From Blattamonas nauphoetae (taxonomy: Eukaryota > Preaxostyla > Oxymonadida), in NCBI GenBank assembly GCA_033064195.1, contig JARBJD010000103.1, positions 62,001-126,000 of the forward strand: DNA of 64,000 bases. The letters run 5' to 3'. Positions within the stretch are counted from its first letter, which is position 1. Each line of letters begins with the position of its first letter. Under the pieces are notes generated by a model that was given only the letters and a program-made list of their open reading frames with translations, did no database searches and was not told where the DNA came from. Shown piece after piece: positions 10,668-21,393 of this stretch. A program made the translations under genes and the position numbers.

Positions 10668-12823
10668 ATGGGGTCACAACAGTCGACATTGAATGGTGAA
10701 CACCTTCATGAACCTGAAAATGGTGACAGAGGAGGGAAAACAGTCTGCTCTTATTCATCTCTTTTCACAGTGTATCTCGTTCAGTCAAACATCTCATCAC
10801 TTCTCGAAGAATTGCAGTGTGGTGACGATGCTATTATTATTGACATACTCAAAGAGTTGCAGAAATTAGTCTCTCGTTCGTCATTTCGTTTATCTCATCG
10901 ATTTCTTGATGACTGTTGTGGATGTTTCAGAAAGTGGTTCGAATGAATCTTTTGACGGTTGGTGTCGATTTCTGTCCCCATTGTGTTGTGGCCTACACTC
11001 ATCTGGAATTCTGGTTTTCTTTTTCGCTTCCGTTCATTCTCGCTTTTCAGGCTGAACTGATGAAATTACTTGAAATTATTTGTTTGTGGTTTTCTTCCTT
11101 GTCATGATGGATGTCATTCTTGCTTTCTTTTAGATTCGAAATCACCATCATTCGTTCGAAAATCGCTTTCTTCTGAAATCCCTTCTTTCATCTTAACTCA
11201 GTTTGGAGATTGGTCGAACTGCCCTGCATTGGAATCAGTGTGTTTCATTCTTTCTTCTTCTGTTTTTATTGTCAGTGTTGTTCTTGCTTCGAATCACTCT
11301 TCTTCGAACCTGAAATTTCAGAATCGCTGTTTCTCCGACACAAGGACTTTATTATTTCCTCATTCAAGCTCATCGGGAATTCGTCACCTCCACCTGCTGT
11401 TGTCACTACTTTGGCGCATTTGTCTCTCTTCCCTCATCACAGAATCGCCAATAGTTCTCTCGTGGCTCTTTACTGGGTCGTCGAACGAGATCCACCATCT
11501 CTCACTCTTCTCTCCTCACCCATCTTTCCATCATCTTCCCCACACCAACAATATTCTGGTCTCTCATTCCTGGCTGCTCTGACAAAGAAACTCCAAACAG
11601 TTTTCTCAGAAATTCAAACAATCCTCCCAACTGATCCTTCACACCTCCAGAAATTCACCAAGCTCACGAATGATGATCGATTCATCATCGCACTTTCAAT
11701 TGACTTCTGTTCTGGTTCGTTTCTCTTCCCAGCTCTTCTTTTGAACGCCAAACCACCAATCAAAGTGTGCTTCTTCTCTTTCCGTCATCTCTCGTCATTG
11801 CAGGTTGATCCCAAAATCATCCGAGATTTGCATCTCTTTGTGAAAGAGGCTATCCCAACAATTCTCAAAACCATTCCAACAATCGACCATTTCATCGCTT
11901 CTCTTCCCTCTCTCTCTTCTCCGGCCAAATCATTGATTTCTGGAGTGGACACACAAATGATTCATTCTCTAAACCATCTTCGAAATCATTGTGAAGACTT
12001 TCTGGTCAGCTCTTGGAGCTTCTTCATAGCTGTGACGTACCGAATCGCCAAACCCCATAAATCTTCCTTCAAAAAAATCCTCCTCGACGATCCATCCTTC
12101 ACTGACCTCATTCTCAACTCTATCAAACCCCCTCACTCAGGCATCAGAGAGAACACTTTACAGACCATCATAAACATCCTTGCTAGGTTTGAATGGATGA
12201 AGGGCAAGTTCATGAGAGCGAATCTTGTTGGGAGGATGTTTGAAACAGTCGATTTTGTTTCTCTTCCTCTTTCGGAGTCCAAAACTCTTTTCATGTTCAC
12301 CAAAGTCATCGCATGCATCTTTGAGCCGATTGGAGGCAATGAAGAAACACACCGCAAGCAATACACTCACATTCGAGCTTCTGTGTTCGAGCCAGCCAAA
12401 CCGTTCATCATCTTCATCTTCAACAATTCGGACAAACTCGTTCTGAGTGAAGAAGACAAAACTGACATCGAATCTAATCTCTATTATTTTCACCGCGACA
12501 TCAAAAACATGGAACTTCGGTCCGAAGAACACGACGCTGACATTGTGTCAGCACTTGTGAAATGGGAAATCCGAACGATGGTCGAGATGGAGACCGAAGA
12601 GACCTTCAATCGTGTCTTCAGGACAATGCGAAACAGAACTTCCGAATGGAAAGAAGACAAACCAGACCGACAGAATAGACGAATGGTGCTTTTGAAAGAA
12701 GAAGGGTGGGACGATGCGTTTGAACTGCGAGTGGTGGGGATCGAGACTGGCACCGATCTGTACATCCAAGACAACGCGAGGCACTTCAGGGTCGAGATGA
12801 CTTTGAATGCGGACGAGCTCTGA
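10668..12823 (+). CDS. lineage-specific helical solenoid protein, 628 aa, possible N-myristoylation
   Basis: Member of a large family that I associate with the Blattamonas predicted proteome; function unknown. Seven exons join in phase: 10668-10722, 10771-10875, 10931-11013, 11051-11081, 11134-11237, 11276-11764 and 11804-12823. The last intron (39 nt) is divisible by three, so retention would add 13 residues. The N-terminus is MGSQQST, which fits the myristoylation rule of Gly2 followed by Ser at position 6. The body is leucine-rich and helical (LLEELQCGDDAIIIDILKEL), and the C-terminal third carries the family block EPAKPFIIFIF, ELRSEEHDADIV, LLKEEGWDDAFELRVVG and FRVEMTLNADEL. An ARM/HEAT-type fold is inferred from the repeated helical pattern only. 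The gene looks complete. Confidence 0.75.
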
Positions 12824-13053
12824 TGAAGGTTTGTTGTCCGTCAGAACCACAATATTTCTCACGTCACCAATGTCATAAGCTATTGGCTCACACCACACGC
12901 CATTTTAGGAGTTTTATCTGTTCATGTTCTTGTTACGTCGAACCCATATTTTTAATTGCTTCAAGTCATCCAGACAAGTCCTGAAATGATGCATGTTGGA
13001 TGTCAATCAAGAAAAAGAAAGATTGTCCGATCTGCACCCTTCATCAAAACACC

Positions 13054-14236
13054 TCAAACTCGTCTTCCATCCTCTTCAAGACACTTTTTTTTCTTTTTCG
13101 CCCCTTCTATTTTCTGAACTACCTCTCGTACTATCCAATCGCCGATTTTCTTTTGAACTCTGGTCGAATCCCTTCTTCTTTTCCGGTTCACATTTGTGCC
13201 TCTCCAGTTCCTCCACCCAGACTTCGAAATCAACAGTGTCTCCATCCTCTGCCGTTCCTGTCTTGCTCCCCAGTGGTTGAGAACTGACAGGGCAGAAAGT
13301 TGGATGGTTTGGGAATGAGACACTCCTCCAGACACTCCCACAAACTGTTCTTCTTCAGAACAAAGTCCTTCCTCTGCCAGCTTCTCCTCCATCGTCCTCC
13401 TTCTTGTCTGAACAGAACTGTCAAGGCTCGTCCAATCTGAAAGTGTTTAGGTGAGTGACACTTGAGCCCAGTTGAGAATGAGAGTGGTCGAAGAGAAGGA
13501 GAGGACACTGGTCAGCGCGAGGCTGGTTGGGAGGGAAAGCACAAACGCCAGCGAAGGCTCATGGAAAGGGCCACTCCGAATCAGAGTTATCAGAAGAGTT
13601 GAGATGGGAGAAAGCGATTCGTGTCCGTCGAAACAGAATCTGTGATTGCACACAAACCGCAAATACGGCTCGAGCGGTTGGATTAGTTTGAAGAAAAGGA
13701 TTTGGCGGACATACCGCTCGGTGAGCCTCGTTCCATCGACGAGCGACGAGACAGCGTGTGGCCGGGCGAGATCCACACAGTCTGCGAGGACACTCATCAA
13801 ACAAACACGCAACTCCGCCGACAGATGCATTTCGTGTTGCTGGAAAGCGGGAGGGAGCGAGAGAATACAACAATAGGATTCGGAGATACTTTAGGCTGGA
13901 GGCAACCAGAAAGTGATGTTGGCTGGAGAGAAGTGTCAGCTTAGCATCTGCGAAGCCTCGGAAGCTTCCGTCATCCGACACGAAAAGGCGAGTGAACAAG
14001 TCATCAACTACGAAGTGACGTGGAGAGATAGACTGGAATATTCGACCAACAATGGTTTCGTGGGCTCCGTTCTCTTTCAAAACACCGGTATCTTTCATGA
14101 ATTGCACAAGAGATGAGAAAACTCTCGATGCATCGGTGATCGTTCTAATCGTCATCGGATCAATCGTCAGGAAAAAAGGTTGCTGTACTGACTCTTTCTT
14201 AGACAATGGCTGTCGATGTGGAGATCTCCTTGTCAT
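13054..14236 (-). CDS. ARM-like solenoid gene, probably damaged or mis-spliced
   Basis: Second lineage-specific solenoid family. ATG 14236 opens MTRRSPHRQPLSKK and runs through FVVDDLFTRLFVSDDGSFRGFADAKLTLLSSQHHFLVASS-type sequence. Around 13,845 the family continues in another frame (QHEMHLSAEL onward, then PYLRFVCNHRFCFDGHESL and FHEPSLAFVLSLP). A third open stretch (RRRTMEEKLAEEG and onward) reaches the stop at 13054. I could not find a GT..AG intron whose phase bridges 13,845. Related genes carry about 25 more residues there, so a deletion or frameshift is likely. A 25-nt GTGTCA..TTTCAG stretch near 13,445 could link the last two pieces, but its phase is off by two. Compare the intact gene just upstream on the same strand (14362-15330) and those at 32849 and 44217. 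Confidence 0.45.
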
Positions 14237-14361
14237 TCCATTTTCTTTCAATTCGATCAATTGTCTTGACCCACAGTTTAAGATTGGAGAAACCGAATTC
14301 TAATCCGCTTGCAAAACTCTGCGAGCTCGACGATAATTGTATAAAAGGACAAAACAAACAG

Positions 14362-15330
14362 CTAGCGAACTTTTGGATTAACATGAAACATTTTTTGGAA
14401 AGCGTGGACAGTTTCTTTAACTGTCAACTCATTGTGCCCAATATATCCGTGTTGCGCCTGAAGCGAAAACTGAGTCAACATATCTTCTATTCCGTCACTT
14501 TCCAAAAATGACAACACCCCGCGAGCTGTAGTTGAGTTGTGGTCGCGATCAGTCACTCGATTCAGCACTTTCATGATTCTGATCAACCTCCAACAGAACT
14601 GTCCCTCGCTGACCATTTCACAGAGCCAGCTGATCAGGATCAGAGGGAGGTTGAGAGATGCGACAAGTGGGAGAGCAGGTCGAAATGCGAGCGCAAAAGA
14701 GAGAAGATGGGGAGAGCTGTTGAACAAAGAGAATCCAACTTCGTTCTCACGAAACCGGACATGATTGCCAGCAACATGCAAAAGATATGGATGAGCTGGC
14801 TGGAGCACACCCGAGAGAAGGCGTCCTTGGAGAGAATCTCCACCGAGCTGGGCGTTGACCGCGTCTGGGAGAAGGTCTCGGTCGGTTTCAATGAGCACTG
14901 CTGTTTCTATCAGCTGGATAAGAGAGAGATGGACCCCGATTCCGACCTTTGCTTGTGGTTTTGGTTTCATGACCGAGAAGATGTCGGAGAGGAAGCCAGA
15001 GTTGAGGAGGTGGAGACTGCGAGGAACGGAGCATCGACAGAGCCAAAGAAGAAAGTCAATAATCGGCATTGCAATTGATGGGTTCTTGAGGAGGAAGAGT
15101 TCTTTCAAGGCTGTGAAAAGGGCGCTTCCATCATTGTTTGGTGCTGGACACATGTACAAGAAAATATTTTGTTGACTTTCAGCCTTGGCCGTTGTCAAGA
15201 GGCTCGAAAACTCTAAGAAGGCGTGTTCTGGTGGAGTTTGAGTTGTGGTGAGTAACTGATGAAGTTCATGGAAATTTTCGGGCAGGTTAGGTGAATACGT
15301 TAGTACTGAAGAGACTTTTTGTCTGGACAT
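14362..15330 (-). CDS. ARM-like solenoid protein, single exon, 322 aa
   Basis: Intact intronless member of the same solenoid family as 32849-33946. The start is ATG 15330 (MSRQKVSS); the frame also opens further upstream, but only with non-ATG codons. Family landmarks are the long leucine-rich helices (IIDFLLWLCRCSVPRSL), the block PYLLHVAGNHVRFRENEVG, the Pro-flanked strand SLNLPLILISWL, and near the C-terminus ESDGIEDMLTQFSLQAQ, matching the SEGLDDLLDQTLLAVK block of the 365-aa copies. A role is unknown; helical-repeat proteins usually serve as protein-binding scaffolds. It ends 125 bp before the start of the damaged gene at 14236, so the two look like a local tandem pair that has diverged. 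Confidence 0.7.
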   Translation of the reverse strand: MSRQKVSSVLTYSPNLPENFHELHQLLTTTQTPPEHAFLEFSSLLTTAKAESQQNIFLYMCPAPNNDGSALFTALKELFLLKNPSIAMPIIDFLLWLCRCSVPRSLHLLNSGFLSDIFSVMKPKPQAKVGIGVHLSLIQLIETAVLIETDRDLLPDAVNAQLGGDSLQGRLLSGVLQPAHPYLLHVAGNHVRFRENEVGFSLFNSSPHLLSFALAFRPALPLVASLNLPLILISWLCEMVSEGQFCWRLIRIMKVLNRVTDRDHNSTTARGVLSFLESDGIEDMLTQFSLQAQHGYIGHNELTVKETVHAFQKMFHVNPKVR

Positions 15331-15560
15331 CTCTATCTTCACTTTTTTCGAAAGATTCAGGTGATCTTCCCGCAGTCAAGATTCTCTCGAAATGGTGTCC
15401 TTCTGCTGAAATCTCCGAGTTCCTGTTTAAATAAAGTCGATAAACTCCAGGAGTGATAAAAATGGGGTGACAACAAACTCTTCGTGATGAAATGCTCAGC
15501 GAATCGCGAAAAAAGAACAAAATTGAACAAGCAAGGAAAGAGAAAATGAAGGAAATCAAT

Positions 15561-16442
15561 CTAAGTTCGGTATTCAGTTCGCACCGGGATTCCCTTCTCG
15601 TTTGCGAGCTTTCTTGTGCCATACGCGATTCCACTTGGGAATTCCTTCCTCCCACCGAGCTCGCCTTTAGCTTTCTTTCCTTCGGAGACAATCTTGAATT
15701 CTGCCAACGACGGAGCAGGTAATGTTGTGGGTTTGAGCCACAGGACGGCAATTCGGTTGCGAAGTTGGTGTGGCTCCTTTTTCTTTCGATGGCGAGAGTG
15801 TTCGGGTTCAGGTCCATATAAATCGGGGAGGGGCTCTTCTTCTCTGAAGGCGTGAGTCTCTCTTCGCTTGAGGTACGAATTTTCTGGTTTATTTGTTGAC
15901 GTTGAGATGCGGTTGAAGGGGTTGGCTTGAAGAGAAGCTGAACTTGACAGCGAAAGCGAAGTTGGTCGTTGGTTGGGCAGAATTGTGGAAGTTGATGATT
16001 TTGGGAGGAATGGTGACTGTGGGAGTGGTTTTGGTGAGGTGAATGGAGAGCGGAGAGTATTGACTTGTTGACCAGTGGCAGGTGAAGCAGATCCAGAAAC
16101 AGAGCCTGCTGATGACGATTGTCGAGTGTTAGCCTCAGCTGGCGAAGTATCGCGTGCTGTTTTCGAGTGTTGTTGGTCGTTCTGAGAAATGTGTGGTTAA
16201 TTCATAGAAAGATAATGAAAAGGAAAATGAAATGTTTAGTATGCCAAAGGACCAGACAGCAAATTGTGCGAGTTCATCATCAGACTCATTGTCCTGATTG
16301 GTTGACATATGACGACTTGGCGAAGCTGGACCCAGAGGAGAGAAATCACATAATGATGAGAAAAGAGACCACTAGCATCGAGACTCAATCTTGCTGGGCT
16401 TGGCTTCTGTAGCTCATCCGTCCGAAATGGATTTATCGCCAT
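15561..16442 (-). CDS. hypothetical 253-aa protein, three exons
   Basis: Not recognised. ATG 16442 begins MAINPFRTDELQK. Exons are 16442-16370, 16325-16258 and 16181-15561, with introns of 44 and 76 nt; both junctions agree in phase and the last exon runs open to TAG. The protein opens with an S/P-rich segment containing an acidic patch (NQDNESDDELAQF). It continues with a long S/T/P/Q-rich low-complexity part, then a basic block (RHRKKKEPHQLRNR) and a C-terminal stretch with a sharper composition (LPAPSLAEFKIVSEGKK..GGRKEFPSGIAYGTRKL). The last exon has no ATG of its own, so a plain ATG-to-stop search misses most of the gene. The basic block next to an ordered tail could suggest a nuclear or nucleic-acid-binding protein, but this is a guess. 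It is divergent from the RasGEF gene. Confidence 0.7.
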
Positions 16443-16504
16443 TTAGACATCAAATTGAGGGCAAGATCCACACCCTTTTGAAGTGAACACCAACCAAATT
16501 ATCC
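16443..16504. promoter_or_regulatory. 62-bp divergent intergenic region
   Basis: Only 62 bp separate the ATG of the 253-aa gene (minus strand) from the ATG of the RasGEF gene (plus strand). Both 5' UTRs and both core promoters must fit here or overlap coding sequence. The stretch is A/C-rich on the plus strand, and I see no TATA box. Confidence 0.5.
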
Positions 16505-19500
16505 ATGAATCCCGAACATCAAGACAATCTTCAAGTATGCTTTTCATGTCAACAACTCGTCTTTTAGGATTGTTCAAGTCGGGATTCTCGAAACAGCTCT
16601 CTCTCTCGTGATGAAACCCCAAACAGTGAAAATGTCTATTTTTTTCTCAGTACACATTAGATGTCTACTTCATTTTTAGAGAGTTTCTCATTCGAGATCT
16701 TCCTCAAATCCAGTCAGACACGTCTCCCAATCGTCTGACTCCCCTCGACACGCTTGTGAGGTCTGACCTGCTTCTCAATTCAGTCTCCAGACTTACAGTG
16801 ATGCAGAAGGCCATGTTCCTGATAATCAAGCTCATCAACAGTCTATTGAACACGAATCAAAAGATATCCAAAAATTGAAGGAAATCCACTCTGCACACCT
16901 CTCCTCTGTCTTCTCGCCAAGTTTAACAAGTGAAGTCCAAACTTTGGTTTCGACTCAATCACAGCCACCCTCTCAATCGTTCAGCTCCAATGACAACCTT
17001 CTCACAGTCCATATTCGTTTTGATGACGTGGATGTCAAGACCCCCTTGACCAGATTCTGTTCTTCATATCGAAAAGCCATCGGTCCCACCCAGGGACCCG
17101 CAAATCTTGCCCGTCCTGTCCCTCCGCCTCCAATCGTCTCACACGTCAACTATCCAGAAAGGATCCTCCATCACTTTGAACTTTTTCAGAGAAACGAACA
17201 TATCAAGCGCATATCACCCCCTTACCCCCCTCGGTCTCCCTGTAAACACCCAGAATTCCTACCTCTCGATGTCACCTTGTCAAATTCTCACGAATCGATG
17301 GCAAAACTTCAAGCCGATAACAAACGCATCACATCACAATTTACTGGACGGAAAAAAGAGGAACGAATTCCTGAAGATTCATTCCCCATCACACATTCAT
17401 TCCCTCCTCCATTTTGTTACCCACACGAGTACAAATGCGATGAATTTGGAGCACGCATCGTCCCAGATGAAGTTGAAGAAGATTTTGAGGATACTATTTG
17501 GCTCAGTGACTTTGTCAGCTCATCTACTTCCCCACAATCAACGTCTTTTCAATTTTTGAGAGTTCTTCTGATGTGCTACAGGGAAATCACAACCCGAGAT
17601 GTACTTCTCAGACTTCTTTTGGAGCGATACATTTGGGCAGAAATCTCGTCATGGCAAGCAATTGAGCGTCGGCAAGCAGAAACCAAACTTTTCGATCCTG
17701 ATGATGCGGCTGAATGGGAATGGCTCAATACAGACGAAGCTGAAAGTACACACTCCTTTCCGTTATCTCTCCATCACTCACCCCAAAATTCCCCGATGTC
17801 TACACACCACTCCAATCTAGCTCGAAGTCTCCAGCCATCACCGTCATCTCGAACAGACCGGTTCATCCACCACTCACATCAAAATTCCGATTCCACGTCA
17901 TCCCTCCCACCTCGCCATCCGATCTCTGATCACAGAAATGGAGTCAAACGAAAGACACAAAGTGGAGGGCTGTCACCAACAGATCCACTCCAGTTTAAAT
18001 CATTAGGCAACAGTTCACCCAAAATCTCCTTCAATTCACCACAACTCTCTCCGATTCAACCACCCCATACACTTTCATCGTCGTCCCCCACACTTTTCCA
18101 AACAAGGACTCTCCTTTCGCCACGTGTTGGGGGATTGCGGACCAGTCCATTTGCTCCATTTGAAATAAACTCGAATTTAATTGTTGAAAACGACGATTTT
18201 TCTGCACCATCACAACGCACTCGTCAACTCAGTCTCCATCTTCCTCCGAGCGAACAAAACCGCCTTCGGAGACAACTATCCCCATCATCAAAGATTTCGC
18301 CGAATGAAGGGAGCGAAAAAAAGCATAGACACAGTGAAGAATCGATCCAGACAGAGAATAAAAGGGAATCTGAGCCGAGTCGACAGTACGTCTTCACAAC
18401 TCTCGATTCACTGCAAAAACAATTCCAAAAGAACCAAAATCGTGTTTCTCACGAAAGTGCCCTTATTCGACACAATGTGTGCAGTTGTCTACAGCTATGG
18501 ATCAAATCATACCCATCCGACTTCCTTTTGGAGGATGGCCTGTCCGAAAGGATGAGCGAACCTCACAAGCCTTCCCAACAATATCCTCCGCTCTCTACAG
18601 CGACCTTTCACTCCAATCAGCAGATCCCACTCGTGCTTCTCCCGCCGTCAGCATCCCACTCAATTCTCCCGTCCCTCTCCCCGTTCTTCGCCCTGCTCTT
18701 CTCTTTCCTGCAAATCCTGGAAAAGGACAGCCATCACATCGAGTCCCTCCTCAACACACTCGCTGCTATTTCATCCATTTCCAGTTCTTCTCATTTTAAT
18801 CCCCATCACGCCCCTCCACCCATCATACCCCCTGAATGGCCCACTTCACTCTTCATCACCTCGCTCGACCAGCGTGTTCCACTCACAGAACGACACAAGG
18901 CAGAGGAGACACTTTCAGAAACGATGAACACGTCGATGCAGTGCGATCTGCTGTCGGTGGATGTGAAGGAGATGGCCAGACAGATCACGCTGATCGAAGC
19001 GAACCTGTTTCTGAAAGTGGAGAGTGTGGAGTTTGTGGAGTTGGGGTGGATGAAGGGAAGGGACCGAGACAGGTCAACTGTCGAGCCAGCTCAGCCAACA
19101 ACCCAATCTCCATCTGAGCCCACTCCAGAACCGACCCCGACATCGAACTCGGAGTCCCAACCAGCCACTTCGAAGATGATGCCGGTTCCACCTCCCTCAA
19201 TCTCCGACACGCAGCCCTCCTCGCCATCCACTGCCCCTCTCCAACAACCATCGTCGCCCAATCGCCCCACACCCTCCTCCAACCTCCGCAACCTCATCCT
19301 CCACTTCAATCGGATGTCACTGTGGATTTCAACGTGTATCCTCACTCCACCCACCCCGCTCCTGCGCGCGCAAGTGTTGGAGTACTTCATCGCTCTCTGC
19401 TCACACTTTGTGGAACTCCACAACTTTGTGGGAGTGATGGAAGTTGTGACTGGCCTTCAGCGGATGGCGATCCGACGACTGGCAGCAACGTGGGATTTGG

Positions 19501-19877
19501 TGTCGAAGCCACTCCGCGTGGAATGGCAGAAGATGGAGGAGCTGACCGATCTTCGCGGACGATTCAGAAATCTTCGAAAACAGATGCAGAGCTCGCCGCC
19601 GCCGCTCGTTCCCTATTTCGGGGTGTTCCTGACGGATCTGGTGTATGTGAACGAAGCGAAGAACGTGACACCGCAGGGAAAGGTGCATCTGAAGAAGTTG
19701 GATGTGGAGTGGAAGGTGATTGCCGACATCAAGAAGACAGCGATGCAGCCGTACGCGCTGCACCCTGTGGGCGAGCTGTGGGGGTACCTGATGAAGGCGA
19801 GAGGGCTGGACGAGGACGCGCTGTTGGAACTGTCGCTGAAGATGGAGCCGCGGGAGGAGTTGAGGGAGGAGACGTGA
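16505..19877 (+). CDS. Ras-family guanine nucleotide exchange factor (CDC25 domain)
   Basis: Activates Ras-like GTPases by exchanging GDP for GTP, probably at membranes. Preferred exons are 16505-16534, 16568-16633, 16680-16732 and 16784-19877 (1,080 aa). Residues about 300-340 carry a RasGEF N-terminal motif (FLRVLLMCYREITTRDVLLR). The catalytic domain runs from about 770 (DLLSVDVKEMARQITLIE, where the LFLKVESVEFVELGW helix sets the fold) through LHNFVGVMEVVTGLQ, a PPLVPYFGVFLTDLVYVNE block and the final helices near 1070. A P/S/T-rich insert of about 75 aa interrupts the catalytic domain after the first helices, which is unusual for the family. The N-terminal 700 residues are mostly S/P/Q-rich. 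An alternative splice with 17- and 23-nt introns also keeps the frame, but gives a less likely protein. Confidence 0.9.
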
Positions 19878-21393
19878 GCGTCCTGTGATGCTACTTTTGT
19901 TTTGTTTGACTTTCTTTGGATCTGTATTTTATTGTTTTTCTTGATTGGCGCTAGCAAATCACTGTCTTTCCTATTTTTCGTGTTATGTGATGAACTGGAT
20001 TTCAAAGTCATCCATCATTCCACTAAGAAAACAAAACAAGCCTAGAGAGGGTACAGTGCGGAAGATTAAACTGCAACGCCCACATGAGAAAGCTAGGGAG
20101 ACCATACTGTGTTTATTTTCTTCCTTGGAGAGTTGGTAAGTGCTCCTTTAGACGCTCGCTGTCAAAACAGCCTGGTTGGTCTGTGAGGACCCAAAATGAC
20201 CACTTGGGGTGAGATCGGATCTCAGTCGGATAAACTCGTTTTTATTGCTCAATTCGACTTACGCAAACAATTTCGGTAAGAATACAGATAAAAGTAAAAT
20301 AAATGTCGAAATGGAGAGATAAACTGAGAAAAGGGGGAAAAGTTAAAAGTGAGAATCCACAATGGCATTATCCTTTTGAATGGATTAAAAGAAGAAACGG
20401 ACAAATGTAAATTGGTATCTTTCTCACATATCTCGCTATTTTGTCCCTTCTTTCGAGTTTAAGAGTGTGAAACAGTCGCTGTATTTTTGAAGTTGCCTTT
20501 TCTGCTTTCAAAACGGAGTTTGACAATTGAATGACAGAATAATCTCAGACAAGGTATGCTTGAGTCAGGATTCGGAGCTGAAAGGTCAATTGACTCGAAC
20601 ATCGAAAGATCCTGTTTTTTCCTGTTCGCACAGAAAACTCTTCTGTGACGTCCGGGGTGATCCTCAAAATTATCTGATTCGACTGTGAGACATATTTCCG
20701 ACAGAAATAGTTTCGAGATGTGTCAAAGCAGGAACAATTTCAGCTATAGTTGAGAGAGAGAAAGAAAGCAGGGCAAGAGAAAGGTGAGAGGAAAACATTC
20801 AGTACAAAAGTGATGAGAAAAGTGAGGACACACCATGAAAACGTGGAGTTTTGTTTGGTTCCATCGAAAAGCAACTTGATGGGAACTGTCGGCATGAGTC
20901 GTGTTCACTTCAGCTTGACTGCTATTCTTGTCTGGTGAGAGAGAAATTCTGAGAATAGCAGGATTGTTGTCAGATGTTCAAAATAAAGATGAACACAAAA
21001 ACAATAAACACCTTGAATTGGCTGAACAGTAACAATTGTCGAATCTGGCTGAATAGCTTGTCTGATTGTGGAAGAAATTTGAAAAACAGTTTGAAAGAGT
21101 GTATTAAGTCAAACTGTGAAAGGAAGAGCGACTGGACGCGATTGGAGGAGAATGATTGGAAGATCAAACCATGTTGTTTCTTTTTCTCGTCACGTCAACA
21201 AGATTGTTTCTCAGCGTTTATTTTCTGAAACGATCATATGGATAAAAATCGTGAAATGGAGGCAAAATGGAAAAAGGACGCTTCTGTCAGCGTTGCAGTT
21301 TTGCCTTCCCCACTGTAACAGAGTGCAAGTGTTCCGATGATGGAAGAAATGAATGATAAATAAGCAAGAGATGGGCGGTGTCGCTCGTGGGGG
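19878..21393. other. 1.5-kb intergenic region without a supported gene
   Basis: The stretch is AT-rich and stop-dense. The only open frame of note (20750-20938, 62 codons) has no family features and sits in purine-rich simple sequence, so I do not call it. Scattered CAG- and TTTCAG-like acceptors exist, but I could not build a coherent spliced protein on either strand. It lies between the 3' ends of the RasGEF gene and the minus-strand GTPase gene. Confidence 0.6.

Noticed and set aside
16634-16783. Ultra-short introns of 17 nt (16634-16650) and 23 nt (16761-16783) in the RasGEF gene
   Set aside because: They keep the frame, but so do introns of 46 nt (16634-16679) and 51 nt (16733-16783). 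The latter are the usual size here and give a Ser-rich peptide like its surroundings. RNA-seq could reopen this.
20750-20938. A 62-codon plus-strand frame in the 19.9-21.4 kb gap
   Set aside because: It is purine-rich simple sequence with no family features and no supporting splice partners.
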